A stretch of DNA of 64,000 nucleotides from Anthostomella pinea (Eukaryota; Ascomycota; Sordariomycetes; Xylariales; Xylariaceae), in NCBI GenBank assembly GCA_963556695.1, contig CAUWAG010000018.1, forward strand, positions 124,001 to 188,000, written 5' to 3'. A program made the translations under genes and the position numbers. The notes beneath the pieces are model-generated. The model did no database searches, was not told the origin of the DNA, and saw only the letters and a program-made list of their open reading frames with translations. Below are positions 44,389 through 56,600 of this stretch, piece by piece (the first letter of the stretch is position 1; each line of letters starts with the position of its first letter).

Positions 44389-45485
44389 ATTAGGATATAA
44401 TAATAACGATGAAAATAAATTTCCTCGATTAAAATTATTAAAAAAAACATTAAAATAGATTAAAAATACGTAAAAGAGTTTAACAGATTAGTAACCTATT
44501 TACAAAATTAGTAAATTTAAAAATAAATACCTTATTATTAACGTATAATATTTAATCAATAGTCGACAATACTAATAATAACGAAAATATCTTCAAAATA
44601 AACGAAAAAATATTACGATCACTTATAAATCTATAAAAATAATAACTTATATTACTTTAAAACTTTTAAATATTCAAGTAGTTAATAAAAATTACTTTAA
44701 TATATTAAACGGTTTAAATTTTAAACCTGATATTTGAAATATATTAAATTAAGCGGTATTAATTATCAAGAATTATATAGCGTATAAAGGAGTTTAAAAA
44801 ACCAACCAGAAAATGAGAAGAAAATATTGAAAAAATAAAAAATACTCGTAACGCCTTTAATAATAATGTTAAGCTACTTAATAACACGTTTAGTTAATTT
44901 TTATACCCGGTAAATTTATACGAAACAGCAAGTAAGTCTAACAACGATAAAATCTCGCGTTACTTTAAAAAATAAATATAAGAATAATTAACCTTTTTAT
45001 TAAAAAAGCTAAAGTATTATACATTCGCTTTTATTAAATAATGATTGACTTATAAATTATACCGTAATATTAACTAAATATAAGCGCGTTTTCTAATATA
45101 TAAGTTTACCCTTTTATCGTAACGGCTCATAATAAGTTTAAAAACGCTTAAAACGATATAATAATTTAAACGCCAGTATAAAGTAATAGTTTTAGTAGGA
45201 TTAAAAACATTCAAAAAACCAATTATATAATGTTTTGAATTAAAAAAACCCTACAGCGCGTTATAGCGCGATTAATATGCGGAAATTATATTGACAAAAT
45301 TTAAATTAATATATAAAGCGAAAAAGTAGATTTCTTAAGTAAATAAAGGCTTTTTACTAATTCAAAAGCTTAGCGATGTTTTCCTGGTAATTAATCACGT
45401 ATAATAAATAAATACCCTTGAATACACTTAAATTACTTAGTCAAAGTAATTTAATTCAACTAAGAGGGTATCATTTAATTTAATT

Positions 45486-46054
45486 GATTCGTTAGAGACG
45501 CTAGTCAAGACGTGGTGCGTGTCGCCTGGATTCCTGGCGACTGGGCTGGGTCGGAGGGCGGAGGAGATGAAGAGGCGTGGTGCAGGGCACCCCAGCGTTG
45601 GGGGTCAGTCCATTTGCCAGGTGGTAGAAGGGCATCGTGATGCTGATGTAGGGAAGGTTGTTCATAGGGACGGCAGTGTTCAGCCCTTCTGATCTACAGA
45701 ACCTGGTCTATGCAACGGGGTTGCTAGTGCCAGACGCGATCTCCGACCAGCGTGAAGACCAACCTCATATACACAGGTACAGCTGTCCTACTCTGCCAGT
45801 TTCGATCTATGAGACTGTCTAGCGTAACTACATTGTCGGGTGAAATAGACATAACAACAGGTTCATCTCCGGATCGCGAGTGCGATGTTGGAAGCAAGCC
45901 CGAGGCCGAGCCCGAACCCGAGTCTGAAGTTCGGTCAATCCATAAGTTCGGCCATTCGAGAACAGACGGGTACATCAGCAGCGAAACCCCTCCACACGAG
46001 AAGTCATTTGTGAGATCTCGTACTGCCATCATTTCTCATTGCTAAATTGTTACC
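45486..46054. other. Intergenic region upstream of the MOSC fusion gene
   Basis: Normal composition returns here. A 97-codon frame at 45752-46045 has no recognisable domain and is probably leader or promoter sequence. Confidence 0.4.
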
Positions 46055-47788
46055 ATGGAGGTTCTCGCTGTAAGCCATTCAACGCCAAAACATCACGACG
46101 TGAACGGTCTCAAGCTCTTCACCTCGATCATCCACGACCCCTTAACATCACCGTCCGACTACATCGAGCTGCACGAGACTGGCGTCCTAGGAAATAAGTT
46201 AGCGGCCCACGACGGCCCCGTTTACATATTCCTTGCCGAGAACTATGCGTACTGGCAGAAGCAGCTCGAGGTCGACCCATCATCCTGGGGTTTGTGTCAT
46301 TGGGGAGAGAACATAACCGTGCGTCTCAAGGACAAGACGATACTGGAGGATGAAATTCGGCTCGGCGACGTTTGGAAAATCGGAGATACTGTGCGCCTGG
46401 AGGTTTGCGGTTCTCGGATTCCTTGCCAAAAAATTGCCTGGAGATGTGGACAAAAAGACTCCTGGCTTCAAAGCCTAGCAGCGTCCGGACGCGTTGGCTT
46501 CTATCTGAGAGTGCTCACCAGTGGCCGAGTGCACCCCGGAGACCAAGGGACTTTCGAAAGCTTCTCGCATGATGCCATAGATGTTGCCACGATCTCAAGG
46601 GTGTCTTACGACACTTCCTTGAAAACGAAAGATACTCTGAACATACTGGCGAACCACAAGCTCCTCTTGCGCATGAACAAGTATTTGCTCAGCCGAAAGC
46701 TCACGTCGATGGAGGATGAGCAGAGCCGCGGCAAGAACGTTTGGAAAGGCTGGCGAGACCTTCGTCCTTTCCGCATCGTGGACGAAGGAGGGGACATCAA
46801 GTCATTCCATCTCCGGCCTGTCGACGGCGAGCCATTGGCGAACTTCCTACCCGGCCAGTTCCTGACAATCCGCCTGCCTAACGGGAAGACTCGCAGTTGG
46901 ACAATTTCGGACTGGCTGGAGCGTGACGGCCCGTCGTACTACCGAATTAGCATCAAGAAAGCCGGTGGCGCGTCGGCCTGGATGCACGACGAATGCACGC
47001 TCGACACGGTGCTCTCAGCTCGCTCCCCGGCTGGGCGCTTCTACTTCGACTGGACGTCTAAGCTGCCATTCCGAAAAGTGTATCTCTCGGCAGGTATCGG
47101 CATGACACCCATCCTGGCAATGATGAAAGCCCACGACAGCCATCCCAATTACCAAGCCGTGCCGGCTCTGTGGGTACACGTGGCCCGGAACGGCGCAAGC
47201 TTCCCATTCCAAGGAGAGATACCGCGCTTCGAGAACAGACCCTTTGAGAAAATGGTGTTCTTCACTGACCCGGGCCTACACGATGTACAGGGTGTACACT
47301 ACGATCAACGCGGACGACCCGATATGGACACGTTGAAGAGCCTCATCGGCGCGCCGTTCACCTGGAACCCGCTAGGTGCTGGGGATTACACGTCAGATGG
47401 GAACTTCTCAGCCGCTCACATCTGCGGTCCGCCGGAATTCGAGAAGTCCATGAGAGAATGTCTGGAAAGCATCGATTTTCGGACGCCTCTCATCCACAGC
47501 GAGTCTTTCTCCGCGTCCGGAGCAGCACTCGGCGGCGTGAAACGAGCAAAAGTTCGCTTCACAAAGTCCAAGGTGTCTGCCACTTGGACGCAGGATGACC
47601 CAAAGTCCCTGCTGGAACTAGCGGAGTCCCTGGGACTCGCACCAGACTATGGATGTCGAGTTGGCGCGTGTGGGAGCTGTGCAGCGAAGCTCACTTGTGG
47701 ATCTGTGACTGGGGGAGTGCAGGCTGATGGTACGGTCTTGACGTGTTCCGCGTCACCAGCCTCGGACGATATTGAGGTAGATTTGTAG
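46055..47788 (+). CDS. MOSC - ferredoxin reductase - [2Fe-2S] fusion oxidoreductase
   Basis: 577 residues, a single exon. Residues about 30-165 form a MOSC domain: LCHWGENITVRL, LGDVWKIGDTVRLEVCGSR, and the conserved Cys in IPCQKIAWR. Residues about 235-470 are a ferredoxin-NADP-reductase-like module with a flavin motif (TRSWTISDW) and a nucleotide motif (LSAGIGMTPILAMM). Residues about 490-577 are a plant-type ferredoxin with cluster Cys 534, 539, 542 and 564 (YGCRVGACGSCAAKLTC). The protein should pass electrons from NAD(P)H through flavin to the iron-sulphur cluster, as phthalate-dioxygenase-type reductases do. The MOSC part suggests binding of a sulphur- or molybdenum-related ligand or an N-hydroxylated substrate. 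It has no signal peptide, so it is cytosolic. The gene looks intact and stands just beyond the AT-rich block. Confidence 0.9.
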   Translation: MEVLAVSHSTPKHHDVNGLKLFTSIIHDPLTSPSDYIELHETGVLGNKLAAHDGPVYIFLAENYAYWQKQLEVDPSSWGLCHWGENITVRLKDKTILEDEIRLGDVWKIGDTVRLEVCGSRIPCQKIAWRCGQKDSWLQSLAASGRVGFYLRVLTSGRVHPGDQGTFESFSHDAIDVATISRVSYDTSLKTKDTLNILANHKLLLRMNKYLLSRKLTSMEDEQSRGKNVWKGWRDLRPFRIVDEGGDIKSFHLRPVDGEPLANFLPGQFLTIRLPNGKTRSWTISDWLERDGPSYYRISIKKAGGASAWMHDECTLDTVLSARSPAGRFYFDWTSKLPFRKVYLSAGIGMTPILAMMKAHDSHPNYQAVPALWVHVARNGASFPFQGEIPRFENRPFEKMVFFTDPGLHDVQGVHYDQRGRPDMDTLKSLIGAPFTWNPLGAGDYTSDGNFSAAHICGPPEFEKSMRECLESIDFRTPLIHSESFSASGAALGGVKRAKVRFTKSKVSATWTQDDPKSLLELAESLGLAPDYGCRVGACGSCAAKLTCGSVTGGVQADGTVLTCSASPASDDIEVDL

Positions 47789-48273
47789 ACACGTCGATAA
47801 TACCGTTCCCCACGTTGCAGGCTGAAGTTATACATCTTCCACATTCAACTCCGTTTATATTGGTCCAATGGCGACTCAGATAGTGCATGGCTCGTGGCCA
47901 CTTCCACGCAGGCCTTGCGATCGATAACTGCCCTGGTGACACTTGCACCGTGACATCATCTTGTAGGCCACTGTCACCTAGAAACAGGCACGGTTGGAAC
48001 CCATGAGATAGAAGGCACCTGCCCGTCGAGAGGCTCATGGGAAAGAGCATCGTCGCCCGGGCCCGTGCGACAACATTGTACTGATGGGCGCATGTCCAAC
48101 CTACTTAGTCTACCTATATGTAAAACAACAATAAACCTTCAGGACTTCACTCTTCCACTGCAGAGTAGCCTACAACATCAATTAAACCTCCAGGACCGCA
48201 CTCTTCCACTACAGAGTAGCCTACGCCATCAGTCATCCATTAAAGTATCCGCCTGCCGTGGCGACTACCCATC
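47789..48273. other. Intergenic spacer with a tandem duplication
   Basis: No gene is seen; see the tandem repeat entry. Confidence 0.5.
48128..48233. repeat. Tandem duplication, two units of about 52 bp
   Basis: Two adjacent imperfect copies, each containing CACTCTTCCACT followed by CAGAGTAGCCTAC. They lie directly upstream of the DUF6604-type pseudogene and are probably non-coding. Confidence 0.75.
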
Positions 48274-50671
48274 ATGGACTCATCGATGGCCCCCGGGCGT
48301 CTAGGAACGTACAAGACGTACAAGCTCGACCAGGCGCAGTTTCAGAAGTGGCTCAAGCAAGCCTTCGACAAGCTTCCAATTGCAGCGAAGGGAAGTCGGT
48401 CCATCGGAAACAGCAGAAAGCTTTCCTGGAAGGATTGGGAGCACATGGGCGATGTCGTGACCAAACACATTCCCCGGTGGGCAATCAAGTTACTGCGCGG
48501 CGTTGTGCATCTCTGAACGAAGACTTTTCAGTCCTACACCGCCAAAGCAGATAGGATGCCTCCCAGCGAGGAGATGCAGCGGAAGAACGAGGCACACGAA
48601 CATCCTATACGAATCCTGGAGGAGATACTGCGCAATTTTGAGGACAAGACCCGCGCGACGCCCGATACCAATTCCAGCCCAGATGCCCAGCTGCCTATGC
48701 ATGAACCGAACAACATGTTCGAACATCTAAAACGCGAGGGATCACCTGATGCAAAATCAGACGGGGACGAGCAGGATACCGGCATTCCTGATGGAGTGGT
48801 GGCCCCCAAGCCAACCAAGAAGACTGGCACAGGGAAAAAGAAGAACAAGGTACAGAAAGATCAGTCTGCCGATAAGAAATTTCCGGATACCAACTGGGTC
48901 GATGACTTCAAATTTGTGGATGAAGACGACGCCACCGATGAGATCGACACCTATATATTCATATATTGTTTCTTCCAGGATTTCAACCTCATCCGGTCCT
49001 ACGTCGGGGAACGGTGGCGCGATTGGTTCTACGAAAAGAGCGTCGAGATCGATACGCTGGCTGTAGTAACAAACGCCGCCTGCGAAATATTCCACGAAAT
49101 GGAGCAGGAATTGAAAACCGCTTTCAAAAATGAACCCGATCTGGAGCTCGCGGACTACCCGGCCATGTTGAAGACCTTGCTCCTTGATGGTGATCGCGAG
49201 CACGTCGACAACAGCGAGTTTTCTGATTTGACGGACAAGGAGTTGGAGTACAAGATCTGGCATGGAGTGGACTGGCTGGGGTTCGATGTGTTCCTCATCG
49301 TGCATGGGATCCTGGCAAAGGTGCCCCCGGGGAAAATATATACGTCTCCGCCCTCGGCTAAAACATGTCCTACATACGGACTATTGGAGTCCAAGGGCAT
49401 GTGGAGTTTCATGAAGAACGTGGTATACGAAGTCTTCCCCGACTGCTGCATCACCTAGGGAATGAAAGCACATAGCCATTTGCCAATGGTACCCAGCGCA
49501 CAAGACGAGTTGACCCTGGGCTTCGAGAAACTATTTCAGGCTCAACGGATTCATTCTTCCATGATCTTTGGTCTGTCCTTGTACGTCGACGTCCGCTACA
49601 TTGTCGAAGACCAAGTTTCACATGCTTTTGACCGCCTACAAGCCACCGCTGCCAGTACCAAGGAAATTCTCGATAAACACTTACAGCATGCAGGGGACCG
49701 TGGGATTTCAAGAATGAGTGTCAAAACTGGATAGCAGAGCTCCAGCGCAGCATGATTGAAGACTGTTCCTTGAAGTATAAGGAGAGATTACGCGCGTTGC
49801 ATGGCGTCAGGGAGACTGTCGAGAGCCACGCTCTACTGAAACGAGACCTAATCTGGTCCGGTCTACTCGATCTCCGATGTAGACTCATTCTGAATGATCT
49901 GGGCTACCGGTTCTCCAAGAAGTCGCCTCTTGTCTTAGCAGCAGCGTTCGTGTACTCGGCAGCGGGACGGGTGCAAAGGCTTGTCCAAGCTGGCTTCAGA
50001 TGAATCGTTTCCTGCGAATCCACGGAACCGATCAAGTGCTTCAGGGAGGCATTCAAACCGAAACCACTGCCATTGACCTCTTGAAAAGATATGTGGACCT
50101 TAACCTAGCTGTCACTGATGCTGGCTCTGCTGTGGGCTTTTCGAGTCCTCCGAAATCCCTCGAAGCTCTGTTCCAGCGATATGGGCAAAGGAAGTCACGC
50201 CGGTCGGTCACCTATCTTCACGAAATCGCACAAGACAAGCTCGGCACAAGAACGGGAAACCTTCTCTCCAGACGAAAGACGGTTTCGAATTCCGAGGACA
50301 GCACGGCCGATGGCTCACGGGGCGTCGTCTCCACGCGCAGGAGCCAGACTTCCTCCACAGATGAAGTAGCCCAGGGACAGGCTCCGGAGCTAGCCGGCGT
50401 CTCGCCCCTTCAACTGCTGGAGATTCTCGACGAGACCACAACAGATCTTCTAAAGAACCACCTCGCCGTCGAATACTTCCAGCTACACGACGAGAGCATA
50501 CGACTCCTCGAGGGACTTCATGGGGAGTTCTCGTCAGAAGCAGCCGCTGCGTTTTCGTACGACAAGAACACCCCGGTCGACAGGCTTGCTCTGCTTTTGC
50601 CGGTTATATACCGATCCTCGACCGAGTCTCGCCCCAAAGACATCGTCAAAAGATTAGAGAGTGCGGTATAG
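48274..50671 (+). pseudogene. Degenerate DUF6604-type gene
   Basis: The frame starts near 48274 with LGTYKTYKLDQAQFQKWLKQ, the usual family opening, and continues as KLSWKDWEHMGDVVTKHI. An in-frame TGA at 48514 (a likely CGA-to-TGA change) interrupts it, then the same frame resumes: HPIRILEEILRNFEDKTRA, a Lys-rich linker, and IFIYCFFQDFNLIRSYVGER. A second in-frame stop, TAG, lies at 49456; the frame then continues with AQDELTLGFEKLFQAQRI. Frameshifts near 49710 and 49960 move the rest into two other frames (NWIAELQRSMIEDC; MNRFLRIHGTDQVLQGG). DUF6604 proteins are lineage-expanded fungal proteins of unknown function. With two stops and two shifts this copy is dead, although a 300-residue fragment from 48556 could still be translated. 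Confidence 0.75.
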
Positions 50672-53600
50672 AAACACTGCAGCTCTCTGGCGGAACCGGG
50701 CTGCGTATCGACCCCAGATGCTTCGTGACGGTCGCGTAGAGGAGCCCCGAAGGTGGAGCTGGCGTTCGGACGGAAATTATCATGAGTGAATACGGCTGCC
50801 AGTGTCTTCCACAACCACCAGCGACAGAGCGTTTCCCCATACAACTTGATAGTTTAGAAATCAGCTTCATCCCTCATAGATAAACAGCCGTCAAAATTCA
50901 TGAAATTATTATTCACTCAAGAGAATCAACCGCTCTTTCTTTTGGTCTATTTGAAAATAGGTTTAGTGGCTTGTGGCTGCGAGTAATGTGAGCCAGAGGT
51001 ATGGATGGTTTTCTCCGTGGACTGCGGTTGCGGGCTTGTTAGCTCGATCCATAACTCCACAAACAACCATGGAATCTTGTGTCTGGCTATGGCAGCTGGT
51101 GACCCATTAATATGTCACCTCTTGGGGTTGATTCCACATTCTGGTAGGCTTTGGTAACGAATAGACTTCCACCGAGGCCCGGTGATTCGATGGGTCGGCC
51201 CATCCGCCAGGCGCCGTCGCGTAACTTCGCAGCCTCGTCAATCCTTCCGACCAAAGCCAGCTTGGGCGGGTCAAATGGGACATTGTCATAGGCGAGGACC
51301 CTTGTTTCTTGTAGTGACCTCGAGTCGAGGATAGGCCACCGTTTGAGTTTGGTCAAGTGACCGTCGTTCATGCGGGTGTTGTTGATCTTCTACCCTGTTG
51401 GAATGATGATTGATACCCCTGCGAGGCCTGTGGCCAATCTTGATTTCTGAATGGATGATCATATAGATTGGGATCCGTTTCTACCTTGGCCAAGATTCTC
51501 CAGCGCGGTACCTGTAGACTCCCTCCTATTTCTCGTGGCCACGACTCATGCCCCGAATAGGTTCCTCTTCTAATAATATCATCCTTTTCATACCCGGGAT
51601 CTCTGCGTCCCCATAGCGTCCATGCATTATGAAAGGCGTCGTATGGCGGTCGATCCTTCGGACAAGGTCCGATGCAGCCGTCGGAAAAGCCCGACCTGAT
51701 TTATGCATAAAAGGCCCGTGCCGCGTAGGCACGGTAGGGTAATATCGAACAGAAATGCATCACCGTGTGCCTCTGCTTCATACTTCAAAGCTGGGAAGGC
51801 ATCACGTATCATATGTGCGGTGCAGGCGTGGCAGGGCCAATGCCGAAGATGCTGTCGTTCATCACCCGCCAAGCATCCTACACCCATGAAAGGTCAGTCA
51901 TGTCTTCCTTGAAGTTCCAGGTAACCATGCCAAGTATCTCCAGCCTCCTGGACATCGACATCCGCCAGTGGGGAATGGTGGCATGATCGACCGCCAATCC
52001 AGGGGCTGATGGCGTACCGAGCGGATGGATTCAGGCGACGCCGCGACGCCGCGACCCGAGACGACGTACCGGGTTCGCCATCATTGGCTAGACCGCTGTT
52101 TAACTTTCTTGGTTCCACTGGAAATCTCGTTGTTAGCATTTCGAATTGGGTTTCACTCAGGGATCATGACGGCAGTCTCAGGCGAACAATGGACCCTGGG
52201 AGATGAGCGGTTTGAATTTTGATAAGGGATGCGCTCACGTATTGCCAGCTTTGGAAGGTTATTTGTCTCCTTTTCAAAGTTCCGTGGCTTTGGTTCGGGC
52301 CGGATTGCCGCGTTGCGTCCTGGACCTGTAACCTAGCGCTTAAACCTTTCACGGTACTGTCTCGCTTGGATCGCGTCGGTCAGAATGCTCGGCCATCCCG
52401 GCCGTCGTGAGGATCCATAGTCTATTCGGAGATTAGTCCGAGGCAAGCGTATCCTTCACGATATTGTGAAGGTGAACCTCGGCCAATGGGGCGATCACGC
52501 CTCTGTCTTTTGGTTGGCAGGGACCTATAATCATGGATTATGAAGACGTTGCATCGAAGCCGTTCTGGTCTTCTGGAAAACTTGGCTGCAGACTGCATCT
52601 AATTTGGGGTACAATAGCGCCAGGGCCCCCTGGAGGGCTCACACCGAGTTGGAGGCCCAGACGATCCCACGTGTTTGGTAGAACCTTGCGGTCCCTGTAG
52701 TACATCACGGGTCCGGTATGGATAGGCCGGGATGTCGAGTGCTCTCGGGTCTGTACGAATATTGTGCGGGACGATGTCGCGCTGACGATGGTATCGTCTC
52801 GGCTGCCGATATTTCACGGCGGTTGCCATTGTGGATTGGCTCTTTGGCTACAGCAGAATATTCTTCCACACACTTGAGGGATGGAGAATGTACTACCTAG
52901 GCAATGCCGTGACGCTTGTGATGCAGGACGGGAACTTCTGCCCTATGTGGCAGTGTGGACAGAGAGCCAAAAATAAGGTAGTGCCTGTCGACAGTAGTGG
53001 ACGGTAATGGGCCCGTCCGAGCGACCGGATCACGTACTACACCTAGTACCGGTAATAACTTAGTGAGTACCTAGGACCGTCATATAGGTGTTGTACAGTG
53101 CAGTATCCTGATGCCACTTCTCTGCTGCCACCTCCTACATGTATGTACGGTATGCAGGTTTCTGAGCTCGCAGCGCGCATGAGGTCTGGTATATGTCGGT
53201 TCCCAATAACATCTAAACCTGCACGTACATGAACGCATCCAAGGAGGCGGCCTGGCGCTGTACAGGTACATATGTACTTGTAGTATGACACTGTCTAATC
53301 CCGCCAAACAGGCCGGGGCGCGCCCTGCAGCGTCCTGCTCCTTCTCCGCATGTATTAGTACCTACCTAACCTACTTATGCAACAAAGAGTCCATCAGAAA
53401 TGATAAATGGGGTGATGGGGGAAGCCAGGGTGTCATGGCGTACGAAGTCCTTGGCATCTCCTCATTGGAAGAATGGCACGCAGGTGTCTGCATGAACCCA
53501 GACGCACCAAGTCAAGGGTTCCCGGTGCATGTGTTGCCTGTTCAGGTTGTGTCGTAAAGAGGTAAGGTACTGTAGCTTGATACGACACCCAGTCCGCAGT

Positions 53601-56600
53601 CCATGCCCTCTTGACGACGCATGAAGCTCAGTAGCTATATACCACCCTTCTACCCTTCCACCCGCCTCTGCCACTGCCCCCTTGCCTGACGCACCTCAAG
53701 CTACCTTTACTCAACCATACGCTCCGGTTCCGCTCTACGACGCTGCTTTCTCCTCAGAGAGGATGTGTGACTATACTCAAGTAAGTCCCGGTGGTCTCTG
53801 TCTGCAGGCGAGGGACGTTAACACGACAACTTCCAGGTGGAATACTTCTGTCAACACTTTCGATTCGTAGTTCAAAAATGGTGTTCGACATATGAGAGGA
53901 CGAATAAGCCATGCGCACCGAATGTGACCCATCTCGAGATCAGGTATGTAACCACCTACAGCGTCTCCAGGCCAGGGATAAACGGCTCGCATTCGGGTTC
54001 TCGGAAAAGCTAACCAGCCTTAGAAATGACGAATTGTGTTGTACGTTGGTTCCCATCTCTCGATGATAGTTCTTTGCCTATCAACCTCGTCGCGCTCTTT
54101 GCAGCTGAGCCGTCCTCGGCCGCATCGCAACAACAGCTCGATACCAACACCCGGTGGTGGATACCATGACTCAAGTCGATACTACACCAGAAGCCCAAGC
54201 ATACAGTTGTCAGAGTCTATCTACACGGACTAACTATTACCCCTTCTACAGCTGATTGCCGGCCGCGGTCTCCACCGCCGTGGGAATACATGATTCGGCG
54301 GAGTACCAGACCGACCCCATACGTTTGAGGATGCGATGTCTAAAGACGGCTCTACCTGCGGGTCGCTCATACACTGGCGCTCGTTTCGTTAGGGAGAGGA
54401 AGCTGGTAGCGAGAGGTTTTTCCTTTCGGTCCACGATAAAGCCAGCATCGGGGTGATAAGATAAAAAGCACAGGACAAAACGCAAGTGACGGACGGGGTG
54501 CAAACCTCCTTCCTGTTGGGGTTGCCTTCTGTTTTTTTCCGCTTCCACGATTCATGCCCATAGCGACGGGATGACAAGGGCCAAGGGCGGGGAGTTTGGA
54601 TTTGGCATTCAGGGTTTCATGTTCGGTGGTACCGGACAGTACAGGGTTCACACTGCACAGGTGACAGGACGGCGTGTCGGCGATATACGAAACACACCCC
54701 CCCCCCCCCACGGGGTGCCACGGGATGGGAAGATGGAAATGAATTCAGAGGAGGAAGAGTAGACCCAATGCCTCGAGTGTCTTGACTCTTCGGCATGCAA
54801 GACGAGAATCACCACTGATGTCAATGGACATTGTTTGTCCTCTTTTCTGTCGTGCACATGCCCAGCCAGAAAAGTGACCGGGCTATTGAAGGCCCTGTAT
54901 CGCACCGACGCAACCTATCATTGCTAGCAATCATCGTCATCTTCTGCTGACCTTGCCGTTGGTTTCTGCGGTGTCACCACACCTTCCTTCAGATATCCTT
55001 GTCATGGAAGCCGATGTGACCCCCCACCCCTTCGAGAACACGCACGCATCCCTACAGAAGATATGGAAGAATATGCGATTCCACTTTACGATATGTGTTT
55101 TTCTATAGCTGCTAGCAACATCGAACCTGCCATGCCCGTCCAGCTGATTTATTCCGTCCACGGGCCACCAGCCTGTCTGCCTGTCCCATCCAGAAGGCTG
55201 TAGCTGGCTTTCTGGATGAGAAGCACCTTAAGGGCCGAAGTCAGCGTCTGACCCAGGCCCCGTTGGATGCGTCGGACACCTTGCGCAGTACATGGTCGAC
55301 ATGCGCGAGTGAGCCTTACCTTGTAATGACATATGTGCAAGATGGCGGCATTTGACACCGAATAGGCCATGAACAACATCATCACATTCCCGTTACGGCG
55401 CTTCCCCATCATTGGCAGGCCGGGATATTGTACGAGCTGACGACTGCAAGAGACATCACCAGCCGCGCAATTCGGACGACTTACTGGATCCCTATTGTTA
55501 CACGAACCAGCGCGAGAGAAGGCCCAGATCAAATATTGCTCATGCCCCGGCCCGCCTTACGGGGTTTTTGGACCAATGGTCAGATGCCACCCGTTACCAG
55601 ACAACATTGTGTCGTCCCTGTGTCGTCTCTTTGACGCCGTTGAGGATGGACCTTTGACCCGACTGGCACGGCGAGAGGTTCGAGTGGCAGCCAATGCGAC
55701 GGGTGAGCCGAAGCCCAGGACTGGCTTCACTCACATTCTCTCATGGTGCAGATTATGACCAGCACCCGTCAGCGGTGCAACGTATCTTGCAGCCTCTATT
55801 GGTTTCGCAAGGAAGAACCCATGCAGTCTGGTGGTCAGCCAACCCACCCTCTTCTATCGGTTTTGATCACGGATTTATATCAAGGCCTACATGGAAGCAG
55901 CAATGGTCGACGATACCCGAGCCCACGGTTCCCCGGGGCCCGCTATCATCGGACTGGTATGCTCACGGTCAGGTGTTTCACCGTACGACTGCGCCAGCAG
56001 CATCGGAGATCATCCGCCCAGGCGACTCGTCTTGCGGCCAAGTGCTTGTGAGCGAGCGCCTCTCATAGCCGCGTGATCCTTAAACGAAAGCGGTTCCGAC
56101 CAATGCTCAAGTCTAGCCAGCATCATGTTGATCTTCCCCTTCAATTGGGGCTTCTGTCGCGCAATTGCGGCGAGGACTACCTGGTCCACGGGACGCTGGC
56201 ATGCCGACGCGATGCCAAGGCCTCGAGGCTACCGTACTTATCTTCAATCCTTCTACGATGGCTACCTGCAGATTGCTCACGAGCACAAGAGGTGACACTA
56301 AGCGAACCAATTGCTCGCCGTGATCGAAGCAAGCTCGCAGGTAGCAGCAAGCCTTGTCACATATCTCCCGGGGTTATCATCACCTATCTCTTAGATCTCA
56401 CCGTCTCGCACATAATCCGGCTTTAAGCTTCATGCCGCTGGAGAGCACCAGCATAGGTGACGAGGACGCTTGTCAACCACTCATGCACTCCCATCCGCTG
56501 CTGACCACGAGTCCCTGCTTCTGACCGAACCAAAGTAGAGAAGACTCTGCCGCAGTCTTACATATACCCTTGGCGGCCACTTCGACCGGTCAAGATCGCA

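Larger units (their letters stand above)
40867..45485. repeat. AT-rich RIP-like block, decayed repeat DNA
   Basis: About 4.6 kb of extremely AT-rich sequence dense in TA dinucleotides, with no open frame of note, bounded by ordinary DNA on both sides. It is best explained as ancient transposon sequence mutated by repeat-induced point mutation (C to T on either strand). No retroelement protein can be read through the decay. Four islands of normal composition lie inside: 41259-41415, 41540-41794, 42198-42390 and 44232-44388. Confidence 0.85.

Noticed and set aside
45752..46045. Small plus-strand frame before the MOSC fusion gene
   Set aside because: It has no recognisable domain and lies in the expected promoter/leader; support is too weak.
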